The notes under the pieces: model-generated | What the model was told of the DNA's origin: nothing | The model's database searches: none | Seen by the model: only the letters and a program-made list of their open reading frames with translations | Assembly (NCBI RefSeq): GCF_019457635.1 | Contig: NZ_CP080412.1 | Coordinates: 3,100,001-3,164,000 of the forward strand | Length of the DNA stretch: 64,000 nucleotides | From: Shewanella mangrovisoli | Lineage (GTDB): Bacteria; Pseudomonadota; Gammaproteobacteria; Enterobacterales; Shewanellaceae | Direction: 5' to 3' | Shown here: one piece after another, positions 36,109 to 45,520 of the stretch | Layout of the letters: each line of letters opens with the position of its first letter | Numbering within the stretch: position 1 is the first letter of the stretch | Program-made: the position numbers and the translations under genes

Positions 36109-36806
36109 TATTCACTCCTAGGTTCACGTAATACGCCCAGGGTAAACACTTGCATATTGTGCTGTGCTAAGCGTTGTAAATCCGCAGCATTGGCACTAAA
36201 CAGGCCAAACTGACGCATTAAAACCGGGGGCGCGATCAGCGGAAACACCATCAAACTGATAAAACTCAGGCGCACTAAATTGGGGTCGAGGCCTTCTTTG
36301 AGTAATCCCGCGTTCACTAATGCCGACTCGACCCATTGGCGCGAGAGGGACAGAATTTGCTCAAACACCGACAACATAATTCGATAGGCCTCGGTGCCAT
36401 CGCCTTCCTGCAACACACGTACTATTAATCGGGGTAATCCGGGATTAGGTGCCATCACCCGATAATAGGTTTGCATCAGTTCACCTATATCATTGGGTGC
36501 TTGAGCGCTGGAAATTTCACGTAAACGCCCAATCACAGGCTCTAGGGTTTCCCGCACCATCTGCTCGAATAAGCCAGCCTTAGAGCCAAAGTAATAGCGG
36601 ATAAGCGCCGCATCCACCTCGGCTTCACGGGCTATTTCACGGGTAGAAACAGTGGGATAACTGCGTTCACTAAAGAGCGTCACCGCGGCGGCGATCAGCC
36701 GTTGGCGCGCATCAGAGTTGCCCTTAGGGCGGCCTGCCGCCTGGGAGGTGTCGGCATGGGTAGCAAATGGAACCACCCCACGGGGGCGGCTGGGAATGAG
36801 CGACAT
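36108..36806 (-). CDS. TetR-family regulator (CecR/YbiH-like)
   Basis: A 232-aa repressor. A disordered N-terminus is followed by the TetR helix-turn-helix (RQRLIAAAVTLFSERSY, VSTREIAREAEVDAALIRYYF) and a DUF1956-type ligand domain. It is the first gene of the efflux operon and most likely represses it, as CecR does for the ybhGFSR operon in E. coli. Two palindromes lie upstream at 36823-36840 and 36871-36907 and are good operator candidates. GGAG is six bases before the ATG. Confidence 0.9.
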   Translation of the reverse strand: MSLIPSRPRGVVPFATHADTSQAAGRPKGNSDARQRLIAAAVTLFSERSYPTVSTREIAREAEVDAALIRYYFGSKAGLFEQMVRETLEPVIGRLREISSAQAPNDIGELMQTYYRVMAPNPGLPRLIVRVLQEGDGTEAYRIMLSVFEQILSLSRQWVESALVNAGLLKEGLDPNLVRLSFISLMVFPLIAPPVLMRQFGLFSANAADLQRLAQHNMQVFTLGVLREPRSE

Positions 36807-36822
36807 AACCAGCTCCAGCAGA

Positions 36823-36840
36823 ATTCATCTATTGATGAAT
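36823..36840. promoter_or_regulatory. Palindrome ahead of the TetR gene (candidate operator)
   Basis: ATTCATC-TATT-GATGAAT: perfect 7-bp arms with a 4-bp spacer, 17 bp upstream of the TetR ATG. Size and position suit a TetR operator. Confidence 0.6.
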
Positions 36841-36870
36841 ATACTGAAAAGCTGCTGGAAAAGGCAGCAG

Positions 36871-36907
36871 TTAAATTCCTCATTTTGATTCAAATTGAGG
36901 AATTTAA
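36871..36907. promoter_or_regulatory. 37-bp near-perfect palindrome ahead of the TetR gene
   Basis: Arms TTAAATTCCTCA (36871-36882) and TGAGGAATTTAA (36896-36907) enclose the smaller palindrome TTTGA-T-TCAAA (36884-36894). Only one base pair (36883/36895) fails. It lies 65-100 bp upstream of the TetR gene and could bind two dimers. With no preceding plus-strand gene and no T run it is unlikely to be a terminator. Confidence 0.65.
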
Positions 36908-37017
36908 CCTAAAAGGCTTAAGGTAGAGGTTTCAGCCGCTTAAGCCACTTTTACCTCTCACTTAACGGCTTCAACGCAGGAGTTGAGCTTAAGGCTCAGG
37001 GTTCAAGGCTGTACAGC

Positions 37018-37386
37018 TTACGCCCCTTTCACGATGGCGCTTAAACGTGCGATAAATTGCTGCACAGCTTCAAGGGTATCGAAACTAAACGCCAATCCGT
37101 AGTGGGTTTCGTTCAGGCTCTTATGTAAGCGCTTGGGAAAACGCGTCATTTCCGCATTGTGGTAATAGTCATACTTGGCATGTACGCCCGCTAAGGTGGC
37201 TAACTCGCTGGAAAACACCTCAAAGGCTGGGCGGATAATCAGCTGCGCGGTTTTGCCCTCCATATGCAGATAAAAAGCTTCCTTGGTTTCCGGCAACATA
37301 TATTCGGTAATGCTCTTCACCGAAAAATTGCTGCGACAATGCAACTCGGTTAAACAGCGGCTCATTTCCTGTTGTGTAATAGCCAA
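37018..37386 (-). CDS. Unknown small protein
   Basis: A 122-aa cytoplasmic protein, no signal peptide or membrane segment. It is mixed alpha/beta with a Phe- and Tyr-rich middle (YDYYHNAEMTRFPKRLHK) and a helical end (FDTLEAVQQFIARLSAIV). I do not recognise the family. A ribosome site (AGGAGG-like, in the stretch before the ATG) and normal composition argue it is a real gene. It lies upstream of, but not in obvious operon with, the TetR gene. Confidence 0.7.
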   Translation of the reverse strand: MAITQQEMSRCLTELHCRSNFSVKSITEYMLPETKEAFYLHMEGKTAQLIIRPAFEVFSSELATLAGVHAKYDYYHNAEMTRFPKRLHKSLNETHYGLAFSFDTLEAVQQFIARLSAIVKGA

Positions 37387-37863
37387 AAGCGCCTCCTAAA
37401 AGTGTAAACATCTTGATATACAGAACAATAAACTGATTAGCCTATCAGTGTTAATAAAAATAATTTCCCACAGCTTTAGGCAAATTTAAACAGCTTAATA
37501 CGTCATGCGTTTTATTAGCGTTTACTGATCAAGTAATTAGCGTGTCCCTCTCCCCTATTAAAACACAGTCAAAAGATTGTCGCTATGTCATTAAATTGTA
37601 TGGTGAATTTTTGCTTGCCAGCAGAAAATGTTGCGACTAGGTTAATAACCCAGAGTGGAAGTCGGGCCAGTTTACCCCCAATGCTAAAGCCTAGTAATGA
37701 TGTGCTTTAGGCTTCCATTCCTAAGGTTTCGCCGTATTGATTAAACCTGACAAACGCTTGCCATGCCGAACGCTGCGACTTAACGCCATTCACCCGACAC
37801 TCAATGGCCGTTAGCAATGGACTGCAAGGCCGTGCTCAATCACTAAAAAGATGAGAAACACCC
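37387..37863. other. Intergenic region before the secreted hydrolase gene
   Basis: About 475 bp between divergent genes, with no supported open frame. It is AT-rich around 37,430-37,620. I see no convincing operator, Pho box or hairpin. Confidence 0.5.
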
Positions 37864-38721
37864 ATGAAGATAAAAAACACCTTAATGCTCTTGGGTCTGT
37901 TAGCTGTCAGCCCCGCAGTATTTGCTGCAACAGGTATCGCCTTTGTCCACGGAACGGGGCATCAAACCAATGCGTTAGCCGACTATTGGACATCCGAATT
38001 TGTTAACTCGGTGCGCCAAGGGATCCCCGTCCCCAATAATTACACTGTCATCAACTGTGACTTCGACCAATATATGTGGGAAGAAACGGCCGCAGGCTGC
38101 CTTGCCACTCAGCTTAATAGCTTTATTCAAGCGAAGAATATAGATGATTTAATCCTGCTCACCCACTCCAATGGCGGCAATGTGGTGCGCTGGATTTTAT
38201 CCAACCCCACTTGGGACAGCCGTTATCCTGCGGTGATCAACGCCACCTCCAGAGTGATCGCCCTTGCGCCATCGAGTGGCGGCACGCCGCTGGCCGATGC
38301 GGTCAATCAGGGCAATGTGTTCGAAACTAGCCTAGGTTGGCTCTTAGGTTATGGCAGCAATGCGGTCAAACAGCAGCAAGTCGGCTGGATGGCAAACTAC
38401 AACAACACCTTGCTCTACGGCACAGCTGGTCGCCCGAGTTTAGGTAAACCCTTCGAGGTAGTTGTCGGCTCGGATGTGGATTCCGCCATTTGGGATAGCG
38501 ACAGCTACTGCGCAGGCTATCAATATCAGGTCGCCCTCGAAACCACCCAAAACTGGCTCGATAGCTGCTCCGACGGCTTCTTAAATTGCAGCTCTCAAAA
38601 AGCCGCAGGCACAGTCTGGTTTACCGATAAACAAAAGACCCGAGGCCAAGAACCGCTAAGCCATCAGCAGAGTCGCCGTGCCTGCTTTAACTTAGACACG
38701 CTGATCCGCAACCATATTTAA
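37864..38721 (+). CDS. Secreted alpha/beta hydrolase (lipase-like)
   Basis: A 285-aa exported protein with a signal peptide of about 20 residues ending VFAA. The fold starts with the oxyanion-type GIAFVHGTGHQ. The nucleophile elbow is LLTHSNGGNVVRW (Ser in H-S-N-G-G) and APSSGGTPLAD follows the next strand. The C-terminal half has several Cys (CAGYQYQV, SCSDGFLNC) that could form disulfides, as expected for a periplasmic or secreted enzyme. A His in the final 25 residues (PLSHQQSRRACF) could complete the triad. The substrate is unknown. Ten bases separate it from the DUF4785 gene, so they form an operon. Confidence 0.85.
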   Translation: MKIKNTLMLLGLLAVSPAVFAATGIAFVHGTGHQTNALADYWTSEFVNSVRQGIPVPNNYTVINCDFDQYMWEETAAGCLATQLNSFIQAKNIDDLILLTHSNGGNVVRWILSNPTWDSRYPAVINATSRVIALAPSSGGTPLADAVNQGNVFETSLGWLLGYGSNAVKQQQVGWMANYNNTLLYGTAGRPSLGKPFEVVVGSDVDSAIWDSDSYCAGYQYQVALETTQNWLDSCSDGFLNCSSQKAAGTVWFTDKQKTRGQEPLSHQQSRRACFNLDTLIRNHI

Positions 38722-38731
38722 GGAGCTAACT

Positions 38732-40063
38732 ATGCAACCATTCACACTCCGCACCTTAAGCAAAGCGGTCAGCTTGGTCATCTTAGCTGGCCTGCTCGGT
38801 GCCTGTCAGGATGAATCGACCACGCCTGAGCCACAAAAAGAAGCCAGCCCAATGTATGCCAAGGGCTTAACCTTATCAGCGCCAACGGATAGCGATCTTG
38901 TCGATACCAATATCGCCGCGCCAACCCTCGCGCCGATTAACACCAGTACCGATTACGTCAGCTTTATCACCCCACTCTATGGCGAATACCAAGCCAGTCA
39001 GCCCGTGCTTGAGCAGGCAAGCCAGAGTGATGAGTATTGGCTTAATGTCACCGGCGCCGAGCTGAATGCTGGCGTGCAGCTTAACTTAAGCCAAGCGGGC
39101 AGCTTAGTGCGGATTGCGCCCCGCGGCGATGTCAGCACAGGCGCCTTAATGCATGCCGATGCCGTTGCCCCCGAGCGAGTGCAAATTCAGCGGATAGGCC
39201 AAACGCCGCAGGGGAAAAACGCCAGCAGCCCGCAAGCAACAGAATCTTTAGTTAAATCGCTGGTGAGCGCCGACGCCTTAGCCAGCGCGGGACTCGCCGA
39301 TGATTCCAGCGCGCTGCAAATGTCTGACAAGGCCACGGCCGGAGAATATCGCCTACAAGTCAGCCAGCCCTTGGTCGCTAAGGCCAACTATCTGGTCAAC
39401 GTGAAGGAAAAAGGCTCGCCCTATCAACTGAGCATCAAGGCACCCAGCGCAATTGCGGCCGATGCCCAAGCGGTTGGGGTAAAACTCGCCTTAAGCCAAA
39501 GCGATAATCAATTTGCGCCTCAGGCCAAACTCAAACAAGCCGATGGCACAGAGCAAGCGCTGGCCATGGTGAAACAGGGGGATGAATGGCAGGCTTTAGT
39601 GCCCGCAGACTTGCCCCTTGCCAGCAGCAATGCGGGGCTGAGTGAAATCGAAGTCACAGTCCAGACCCAGGTCGATGGCCGCCCAGTGCAGCGCACGGTG
39701 AAAACCGCCTTTAAGTCCTATGTGAACTCGGCCAGCATCAAGCCAGAAGTATTGACCGTGTGGGACAAAGGCGTACCTAATCAAGTCAACTTTGAGCTAA
39801 ATGTCGCCGAGGCGGGACGCTTTGGTTTAAGTGGCGTGCTCACGGGCACCAATACCGAAGGCCAAAAAGTGGCGATTATGCGCACCCAAGCGGCGACTTG
39901 GTTAACGCCCGAATCCCCCAAACTCAAGCTGATGTTTGACCCAACACTTATCCAAGCCTCGGGTCTGCAACCGCCCTTTGAACTCAACGAGCTTGAGCTG
40001 CAAGACCAAGGGCAAATGGCGCGGTTAAGTTTTCAGGCCAACGCACTGGTACTTAGCCGCTAA
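38732..40063 (+). CDS. DUF4785-type lipoprotein
   Basis: A 443-aa predicted lipoprotein: the signal sequence ends in the lipobox LLGAC. The mature part is rich in Ala, Gln and Ser and looks beta-sandwich-like from about residue 215 (YLVNVKEKGSPYQLSIKAPS, then VGVKLALSQSDNQFAP), consistent with DUF4785. No enzymatic motif is visible. Tight linkage to the upstream hydrolase (AAGGAG in the 10-bp gap) suggests it assists export, folding or anchoring of that enzyme; this is inference. Confidence 0.8.
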   Translation: MQPFTLRTLSKAVSLVILAGLLGACQDESTTPEPQKEASPMYAKGLTLSAPTDSDLVDTNIAAPTLAPINTSTDYVSFITPLYGEYQASQPVLEQASQSDEYWLNVTGAELNAGVQLNLSQAGSLVRIAPRGDVSTGALMHADAVAPERVQIQRIGQTPQGKNASSPQATESLVKSLVSADALASAGLADDSSALQMSDKATAGEYRLQVSQPLVAKANYLVNVKEKGSPYQLSIKAPSAIAADAQAVGVKLALSQSDNQFAPQAKLKQADGTEQALAMVKQGDEWQALVPADLPLASSNAGLSEIEVTVQTQVDGRPVQRTVKTAFKSYVNSASIKPEVLTVWDKGVPNQVNFELNVAEAGRFGLSGVLTGTNTEGQKVAIMRTQAATWLTPESPKLKLMFDPTLIQASGLQPPFELNELELQDQGQMARLSFQANALVLSR

Positions 40064-40123
40064 CGACTGTGTTTAGCCGCTAATTCATTTTTCATTTTTC
40101 ACATCTCCCTTCCCAACCGTTTT

Positions 40124-40150
40124 GAGTGCCCACCCGGGCACTCTTTTTTT
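40124..40150 (+). terminator. Terminator of the hydrolase-DUF4785 operon
   Basis: Perfect 8-bp stem GAGTGCCC / GGGCACTC with a four-base loop, followed by seven T, about 60 bp after the stop codon. Confidence 0.93.
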
Positions 40151-40274
40151 TAGCTTAATGCAATCAGCCTCAGTTAAAGCCAGACAGAAAAGCACAAGAC
40201 AAATTTCTAACAAAGGTTTCCAAAATGCCGCGCGAGATCACAAATGAGTGATAAAGCAGGTGCCACAGGACGCA

Positions 40275-40373
40275 ATATCGTCACAATGACGATATAAAAT
40301 TTACATTGATTACCGAAGGTTATTCCTTTTAAATAACAAAGTGTCTAGGCATAATGTCAATGTTTTGACGTCA
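40275..40373. promoter_or_regulatory. Two palindromes with TGACG half-sites upstream of the STAND regulator
   Basis: ATATCGTCA-CAA-TGACGATAT (40275-40295) has perfect 9-bp arms. TGACGTCA (40366-40373) is a perfect 8-bp palindrome sharing the TGACG half-site. They lie 190-210 and 110 bp before the start of the winged-helix regulator and could be its own operators. The remainder of 40,151-40,482 holds no supported gene. Confidence 0.5.
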
Positions 40374-40482
40374 TGCGAATTGATGACACTCAATGTACAA
40401 CACGCGCTACCTATAAAAATAACAATGGCTAATGGCACCGCGATTCCCCCGCCTTAGTCGATGCTCAAGCAATGGAAATCCT

Positions 40483-43400
40483 ATGAGTGACAGCACATTT
40501 TTTTTTGGTGAATGGCAAGTCAATCCCAGCGCCAACAGCCTGCTCCTTGGTAAACAAGTTAAACAACTTGAACCTAAGGCGATGGATGTGTTGTTGTTTC
40601 TCTGCCAAAACGCCGGTGAAGTGGTCAGCAGCGACGAAATTGTTAGCCATTGCTGGCCAGGGGTCGACACGGGCGACAATCCACTGCACAAGATTATCAA
40701 CCAGTTACGTCGCGCACTTGGCGATAGCGCCACCGAATCCCGTTACATTGAGACCATTCGCAAACGTGGCTATCGCACCTTAGCCGAGGTTCGCTTTCCC
40801 GTTGGCCACGAGGCCAGCGCCACGCCACAGACTTGGCAAGGCGGCTCGCCGTTTCCGGGCCTGCAAGCCTACAGCGCCAACTATGCCGACGTATTCTTCG
40901 GCCGCAGCGAGCAAATTAGCACGCTGCTGAATCGCATTAGCCAACAAATCCAGTTTGGCCGCGCCTTCTGCTTAATTTTGGGCCCGAGTGGCAGCGGTAA
41001 ATCCTCCTTAATTAATGCCGGTGTTTTGCCTAACCTCATGGCCGCCAATGGCTTTAATGGCGTTGGGGTTGTGGCCTACAGCAGCCTCGATTTTGCCGAT
41101 GTTAGCAAGGGACAACTGCTCACCGTACTGGCCAGTGCCATGCTCGACTGGGAGCTAAACGACACCCCAGTCTTTGAGGGAATGAGCGCCGATACGCTTG
41201 CCGCCAAGCTTGAACAAGATCCGCAGAGCATTGTCGATATATGTAAACAAAGCCTTAAAAATCAGACTTATGCTACACCACGCTTTGCCTTATTTATCGA
41301 CAGATTAGAGGTCTTATTATCATCGCCGCTGTTTAGCGATGCCGAGCGCAGCGCCTTTATCGAGCTGTTAGAGCGTCTTGCCACTTCCCATGCAGTGTTG
41401 ATTCTAAGTGCCTGTCGCAACGATTTTTATCCGCTGCTAGTCAATTACCCCAGCCTGATGGCAGGCAAAGCCCGCGGCGCCCATTTCGACTTAGCGCCGC
41501 CCACTCGCACCGAGCTGTTGCAGATGATCCGCCTGCCAGCCGTTGCCGCCAATTTAACTTGGGAAATCGATAGCGACACCGCCATGCCGCTGGATGAAAT
41601 GCTCTGTAGCGATGCCGCCAGCAACCCAGATGCGCTGCCTATGCTGCAATACACCTTGCAGGCGCTGTACTTACAACGCAGCGACGACGACAAGCTATTG
41701 GTCTCTGTATATCGCACCTTGGGCGGTATCGAAGGCGCTATTGGTAAAAATGCCGAGCAGGCCATCTCCCATTTAACCGAGGCCGAAAAAGCCAGTCTGC
41801 CACGGATTTTATCCCTGTTAGTCACCCTGCGTGAGGATGAAAAATCCATCACCAGCCGCACCGCCCGCTGGTCGCAGTTGCAAAGCGCGGCCGAAACCGC
41901 CCTAGTGCAAGCCATGGTCGACAGCCGCTTATTTGTGTCCCATCTGCAAAATGGTGAGCCCTGTTTTAGCATCGCCCACGAAGCCCTGCTGCGCCGCTGG
42001 CCAAGGGCGACGGCGTGGATCAGCGAACATAACGACAGCCTTAGCATTAAGAGCCGACTACAGCATTTATCCCAGCGCTGGCTCAGCGAAGCCAAACACA
42101 GCGCCTATTTGCTGGCCGAGGGTAAACCCTTAAAAGAGGCCCAAAGCCTTAGGCAAAACCCCTTATTTGACTTAGACGAGCGGGAAACCGACTTTATTGC
42201 CGCCTCCAGCAAACGCGCCACTATGCTGCGCTGGACGAGGCGCGTTACCGTCGCCCTGCTGTGCGTACTCACCTTAACCTCAGTCATTATGAGCGTTCGC
42301 AGTATCGAAGCCGAAAAGCTGGCCCAGCAAAAACGCCTCGCCGCCGAAGATCTGCTCGGGTTTATGGTGGGTGACTTCGCCGATAAGATGCGCGGCATCG
42401 GCCGAATGGACTTACTCGACGGCATCAGCAATAAGGCATTGGAATATTTCACAGATTTCTCCAGCCAAGACGATGAGAAGTACTTAAGCTTCGATGCCCG
42501 CTTCCAGCATGGACAAACCTTAGAGGCCATGGGCGAAGTCGCCTATTCACGTAATAAAATCGATGAAGCCCGCAGCGCCCTACTCGCCGCACAGGAAAAA
42601 ATGCTACCGCTGCTCGAATTGCAGCCAGAAAACTTAGCCCTGCTAAAAACCTTAGGCGCCAACGCCTTCTGGTTGGGTCAGCTTAAATATGATGTGAAAG
42701 ATTGGGCGGCATCTCGCCCCTTCTTCGAGCAGTACTTAGCCTATAGCCAAACCATGTACACCCTAGCGCCCGAGGATAAAGATGCGCTGATGGAACTATC
42801 CTATGCCCATAACACCTTGGGCTCAGTGTCGATGAAGCAACAGGACTTTACTAAAGCACAGCAAGATTTTGAGGAATCATTACGATTAAAGCTCTTGGCA
42901 CTGGCCAAAGCCCCCGAAGATAGCCAACTGATTGCCGATGTGGCCGATACTCGCTCTTGGTTAGCAAGTGCAGCACTCTCACAAGGGGATTTGCTATCGG
43001 CGATAAATATTCATATTCAACTTCAACAAGAGTTAGGAAAAAATATTAAACAACCATATATATTAGATAGGCTGTCAGCGAGCCATCAAATTCTAAGTGA
43101 GTTATATGATTATCAAAACCAAATCGACTTATCTCTACGTCAAGCTCAACTTGGATTAGAAGCGATTACAAGAGCATTAGAGCAGGACCCTGGGAATGAT
43201 ATATGGATCAGACAAAAATACACTTTGCAATTTAATCTACTTGCACTCTCAAATGCTGTTTCAAGTGATGTGTCTAACTTAAAGAATTTACTTGATTCTG
43301 ATGTCAAATTAAATTCATCAACAAAAAAAGATGAGATTTACGCAAGTTATTTTCTGGCGTCAGCAAAACACTTACAGCGACAAGGACTGACTACTGAAAG

Positions 43401-43710
43401 CAGATATTATGCATCTGAGGCAAAAAATAAATTCCAGAAAATATCAAAAAAGTTCAACCAAAGCACAAACTTCACATCAAGTTTAGCTGAAAGCATATTA
43501 TTAGAAGCAAAAACTGTTCAAGATGAAAAAACAAAGATTGAGTTATGTAATACTACGAAAAGTTTAATTTATCCAATACTCAAAAAGGATAAATCACCAA
43601 ACTTCACGGTTACTTATATAAAATCACTTGACTGCCTCGGTGAAGTTGTCAATGATGAACACTTAAAAAAATTATTATTAGAATCTCATATAACTAATAC
43701 AGCATTTTAA
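40483..43710 (+). CDS. Winged-helix / STAND ATPase / TPR transcriptional regulator
   Basis: A 1075-aa protein. Residues 1-102 are an OmpR/ToxR-type winged helix ([36 protein letters not shown]). Residues 125-560 are a STAND-class NTPase of the nSTAND1 type: [19 protein letters not shown] leads to the P-loop [10 protein letters not shown] (166-175), and [12 protein letters not shown] supplies a Walker B-like strand. A transmembrane helix lies at about 585-603. The remainder is TPR-like helical repeats, beginning [20 protein letters not shown]. The N-terminus would be cytoplasmic with the TPR region across the membrane, an arrangement like CadC/ToxR sensors. From about residue 835 (base 42,985) the DNA turns AT-rich. 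The start is ATG 40483; the frame is open 17 codons further upstream. Confidence 0.85.
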   Translation: MSDSTFFFGEWQVNPSANSLLLGKQVKQLEPKAMDVLLFLCQNAGEVVSSDEIVSHCWPGVDTGDNPLHKIINQLRRALGDSATESRYIETIRKRGYRTLAEVRFPVGHEASATPQTWQGGSPFPGLQAYSANYADVFFGRSEQISTLLNRISQQIQFGRAFCLILGPSGSGKSSLINAGVLPNLMAANGFNGVGVVAYSSLDFADVSKGQLLTVLASAMLDWELNDTPVFEGMSADTLAAKLEQDPQSIVDICKQSLKNQTYATPRFALFIDRLEVLLSSPLFSDAERSAFIELLERLATSHAVLILSACRNDFYPLLVNYPSLMAGKARGAHFDLAPPTRTELLQMIRLPAVAANLTWEIDSDTAMPLDEMLCSDAASNPDALPMLQYTLQALYLQRSDDDKLLVSVYRTLGGIEGAIGKNAEQAISHLTEAEKASLPRILSLLVTLREDEKSITSRTARWSQLQSAAETALVQAMVDSRLFVSHLQNGEPCFSIAHEALLRRWPRATAWISEHNDSLSIKSRLQHLSQRWLSEAKHSAYLLAEGKPLKEAQSLRQNPLFDLDERETDFIAASSKRATMLRWTRRVTVALLCVLTLTSVIMSVRSIEAEKLAQQKRLAAEDLLGFMVGDFADKMRGIGRMDLLDGISNKALEYFTDFSSQDDEKYLSFDARFQHGQTLEAMGEVAYSRNKIDEARSALLAAQEKMLPLLELQPENLALLKTLGANAFWLGQLKYDVKDWAASRPFFEQYLAYSQTMYTLAPEDKDALMELSYAHNTLGSVSMKQQDFTKAQQDFEESLRLKLLALAKAPEDSQLIADVADTRSWLASAALSQGDLLSAINIHIQLQQELGKNIKQPYILDRLSASHQILSELYDYQNQIDLSLRQAQLGLEAITRALEQDPGNDIWIRQKYTLQFNLLALSNAVSSDVSNLKNLLDSDVKLNSSTKKDEIYASYFLASAKHLQRQGLTTESRYYASEAKNKFQKISKKFNQSTNFTSSLAESILLEAKTVQDEKTKIELCNTTKSLIYPILKKDKSPNFTVTYIKSLDCLGEVVNDEHLKKLLLESHITNTAF

Positions 43711-43730
43711 TCAAAAGAAAGGAAATTTAT

Positions 43731-44108
43731 ATGTTAGTACCACAAGGATCCGCTCAGTTTATTAAAGTAAACGTCACCCTAGAAAATGGTGAACCTGTAT
43801 TTATCTATACCGATGCCAGCGGCGAGCAGTGCCCAGGTGATGTCACCATCACCCAAGCTAGCACTGTGACCTATTTGCTCAATGATCAAACTGGTAAAGG
43901 TTTAAAATTTGTCGGTGTGGGTTTTGTGACTCCATTCGATGAAGTTATCGATGCAGTGACCATTAGCAGCGATGGTTTGTTAGTGCAACTTGTTGACCTC
44001 GATAGAACGCCAGGCACCACTAAGTTCCAATTTGTACTGAGCAACACAGCCAATACTCTGCTGGTATTAAGCCCTGACCCACAAATTATTAACCGTCCAG
44101 AAAACTAA
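43731..44108 (+). CDS. DP-EP family protein
   Basis: A 125-aa beta-rich protein without signal peptide. It ends [13 protein letters not shown], the Asp-Pro ... Arg-Pro-Glu-Asn tail that I associate with the DP-EP family; no function is known for it. A strong AAGGAAA ribosome site precedes the ATG, suggesting high expression. It begins 20 bp after the STAND regulator stop, yet its base composition is normal, unlike the AT-rich end of that gene. It ends at a terminator. Confidence 0.75.
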   Translation: MLVPQGSAQFIKVNVTLENGEPVFIYTDASGEQCPGDVTITQASTVTYLLNDQTGKGLKFVGVGFVTPFDEVIDAVTISSDGLLVQLVDLDRTPGTTKFQFVLSNTANTLLVLSPDPQIINRPEN

Positions 44109-44117
44109 TCTTTGTTG

Positions 44118-44145
44118 AAAGGGACTGCCTAGCAGTCCCCTTTTC
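44118..44145 (+). terminator. Terminator after the DP-EP gene
   Basis: Perfect 8-bp stem GGGACTGC / GCAGTCCC with a three-base loop, followed by CTTTT, 12 bp after the stop codon. The rest of the gap to 44,440 (about 295 bp) shows no gene. Confidence 0.85.
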
Positions 44146-44440
44146 CCCCTTCCTGCCCCCTCTGCTTGCCACAGCTAAACGCCTGAGTGTCAATTCGTCC
44201 CCCCTTTTTAACCAATTCTGCTTCGCAAATTTGCGCATTATTTCCCCTTCATACGACATAAATCGCAGCGAATCGACGTGAAGATTGCCCTAAACTATTC
44301 GGAAGCTAATTTTTTATTCATTTATAAACAATAAGTTAAACCAGAAGGTAAGCAGAAGGTATCTTTTCTTCCACCAGAATAAAGTCATCCTCAGAAAAGC
44401 GCCTAGCGCAGATGATTAAAGTTCACGGAGAAAGATAACA

Positions 44441-45460
44441 ATGACAAACTCACCGAAACTGGCACGTCAACAACCCGCCTTATCCATTGTCGATGATGCT
44501 GCATTGGCCGCAACTCAGCATGCAAAGGCTGCCGAGCTACAGCTGAACTTTTTCGAGCATTCTTCCCTCGAGACCATTGAGCTCTTTATTCAACATTTAA
44601 CCGAGCCAGTGATCCTAGTGAATGCCAACGGCTTTATCCGTTCGTGCAATCAACGTAGTGCCGAGCTGCTCGATTGCCCGCTGGCGAGTTTAAAGGGCCA
44701 AGACTGGCGCAATTTTTTGACCGAACATCATCAAGCGCGCTACGACAATCTCCTGAGCCATGATGTGCAACTAGGCACTAATTGTGGTCACCCCGTGCAG
44801 CACCCTGCGCAGGAAACCACGCTGATCTGCGCCTCTGGCAAGGCCAAAGATGTTGAATTGTCTATCTCTTATATTCCCAGCCATGAACCCGTGTTTGTGA
44901 TGGTGATGCACGATTTAACTCAGCATAAGGCGGAAAACCTCAAGCTGCGTAAATTGGCCGCCACCGACTCCCTCACCCAACTGGCGAACCGTCGCTATTT
45001 TGATGAAATGCTGCAACAGCAATGGGAAGAATGTACCGCTAAGCTGCGCCCTATCAGCGTAGTCATTATCGATGTGGATTATTTTAAGGTGTTTAATGAC
45101 CAGTTCGGTCATATCCAAGGTGATGAATGCCTTAGAAAAATCGCCAAAGTAATCGCCAATATTGTGCCTATCGACATCGGTCTTGCGGCCCGTTACGGCG
45201 GCGAAGAGTTTGCGCTGATCCTGCCTAATCACAATGCAAAAATGGCACTGACCATAGCGCAAAAAATTCAGCAAGGGATTAATAATATTCGCTTTACTGA
45301 CCAAGGGCTTAGGGATTATGTCTCGGTAAGTGCCAGCCAAGGGATTGCCAGTGAAGTTAATGGCCAGTTCCGTACTTCACTCGCCATGGTGTGCGCCGCC
45401 GATACCGCGCTTTACCGCGCCAAGGCCGATGGTCGTGATCGGATAAACGCCTCACTGTAG
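44441..45460 (+). CDS. PAS-GGDEF diguanylate cyclase
   Basis: A 339-aa cytoplasmic signalling protein. After about 50 variable residues comes a PAS domain (about 50-160; [18 protein letters not shown], then [20 protein letters not shown]). A GGDEF domain follows (about 170-335; [34 protein letters not shown]). The active-site loop reads YGGEEF, so it should make cyclic di-GMP from two GTP. I see no RxxD inhibitory site just before the loop, so product feedback may be absent. No membrane segment. Its PAS ligand is unknown. It precedes the FAD oxidase by 60 bp. Confidence 0.92.
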   Translation: MTNSPKLARQQPALSIVDDAALAATQHAKAAELQLNFFEHSSLETIELFIQHLTEPVILVNANGFIRSCNQRSAELLDCPLASLKGQDWRNFLTEHHQARYDNLLSHDVQLGTNCGHPVQHPAQETTLICASGKAKDVELSISYIPSHEPVFVMVMHDLTQHKAENLKLRKLAATDSLTQLANRRYFDEMLQQQWEECTAKLRPISVVIIDVDYFKVFNDQFGHIQGDECLRKIAKVIANIVPIDIGLAARYGGEEFALILPNHNAKMALTIAQKIQQGINNIRFTDQGLRDYVSVSASQGIASEVNGQFRTSLAMVCAADTALYRAKADGRDRINASL

Positions 45461-45520
45461 GCAGTAGCGATTGCAGCGTAAGCAATTGTAAGGGAATGAA
45501 ATTAAACAAGGATGTTGCCC

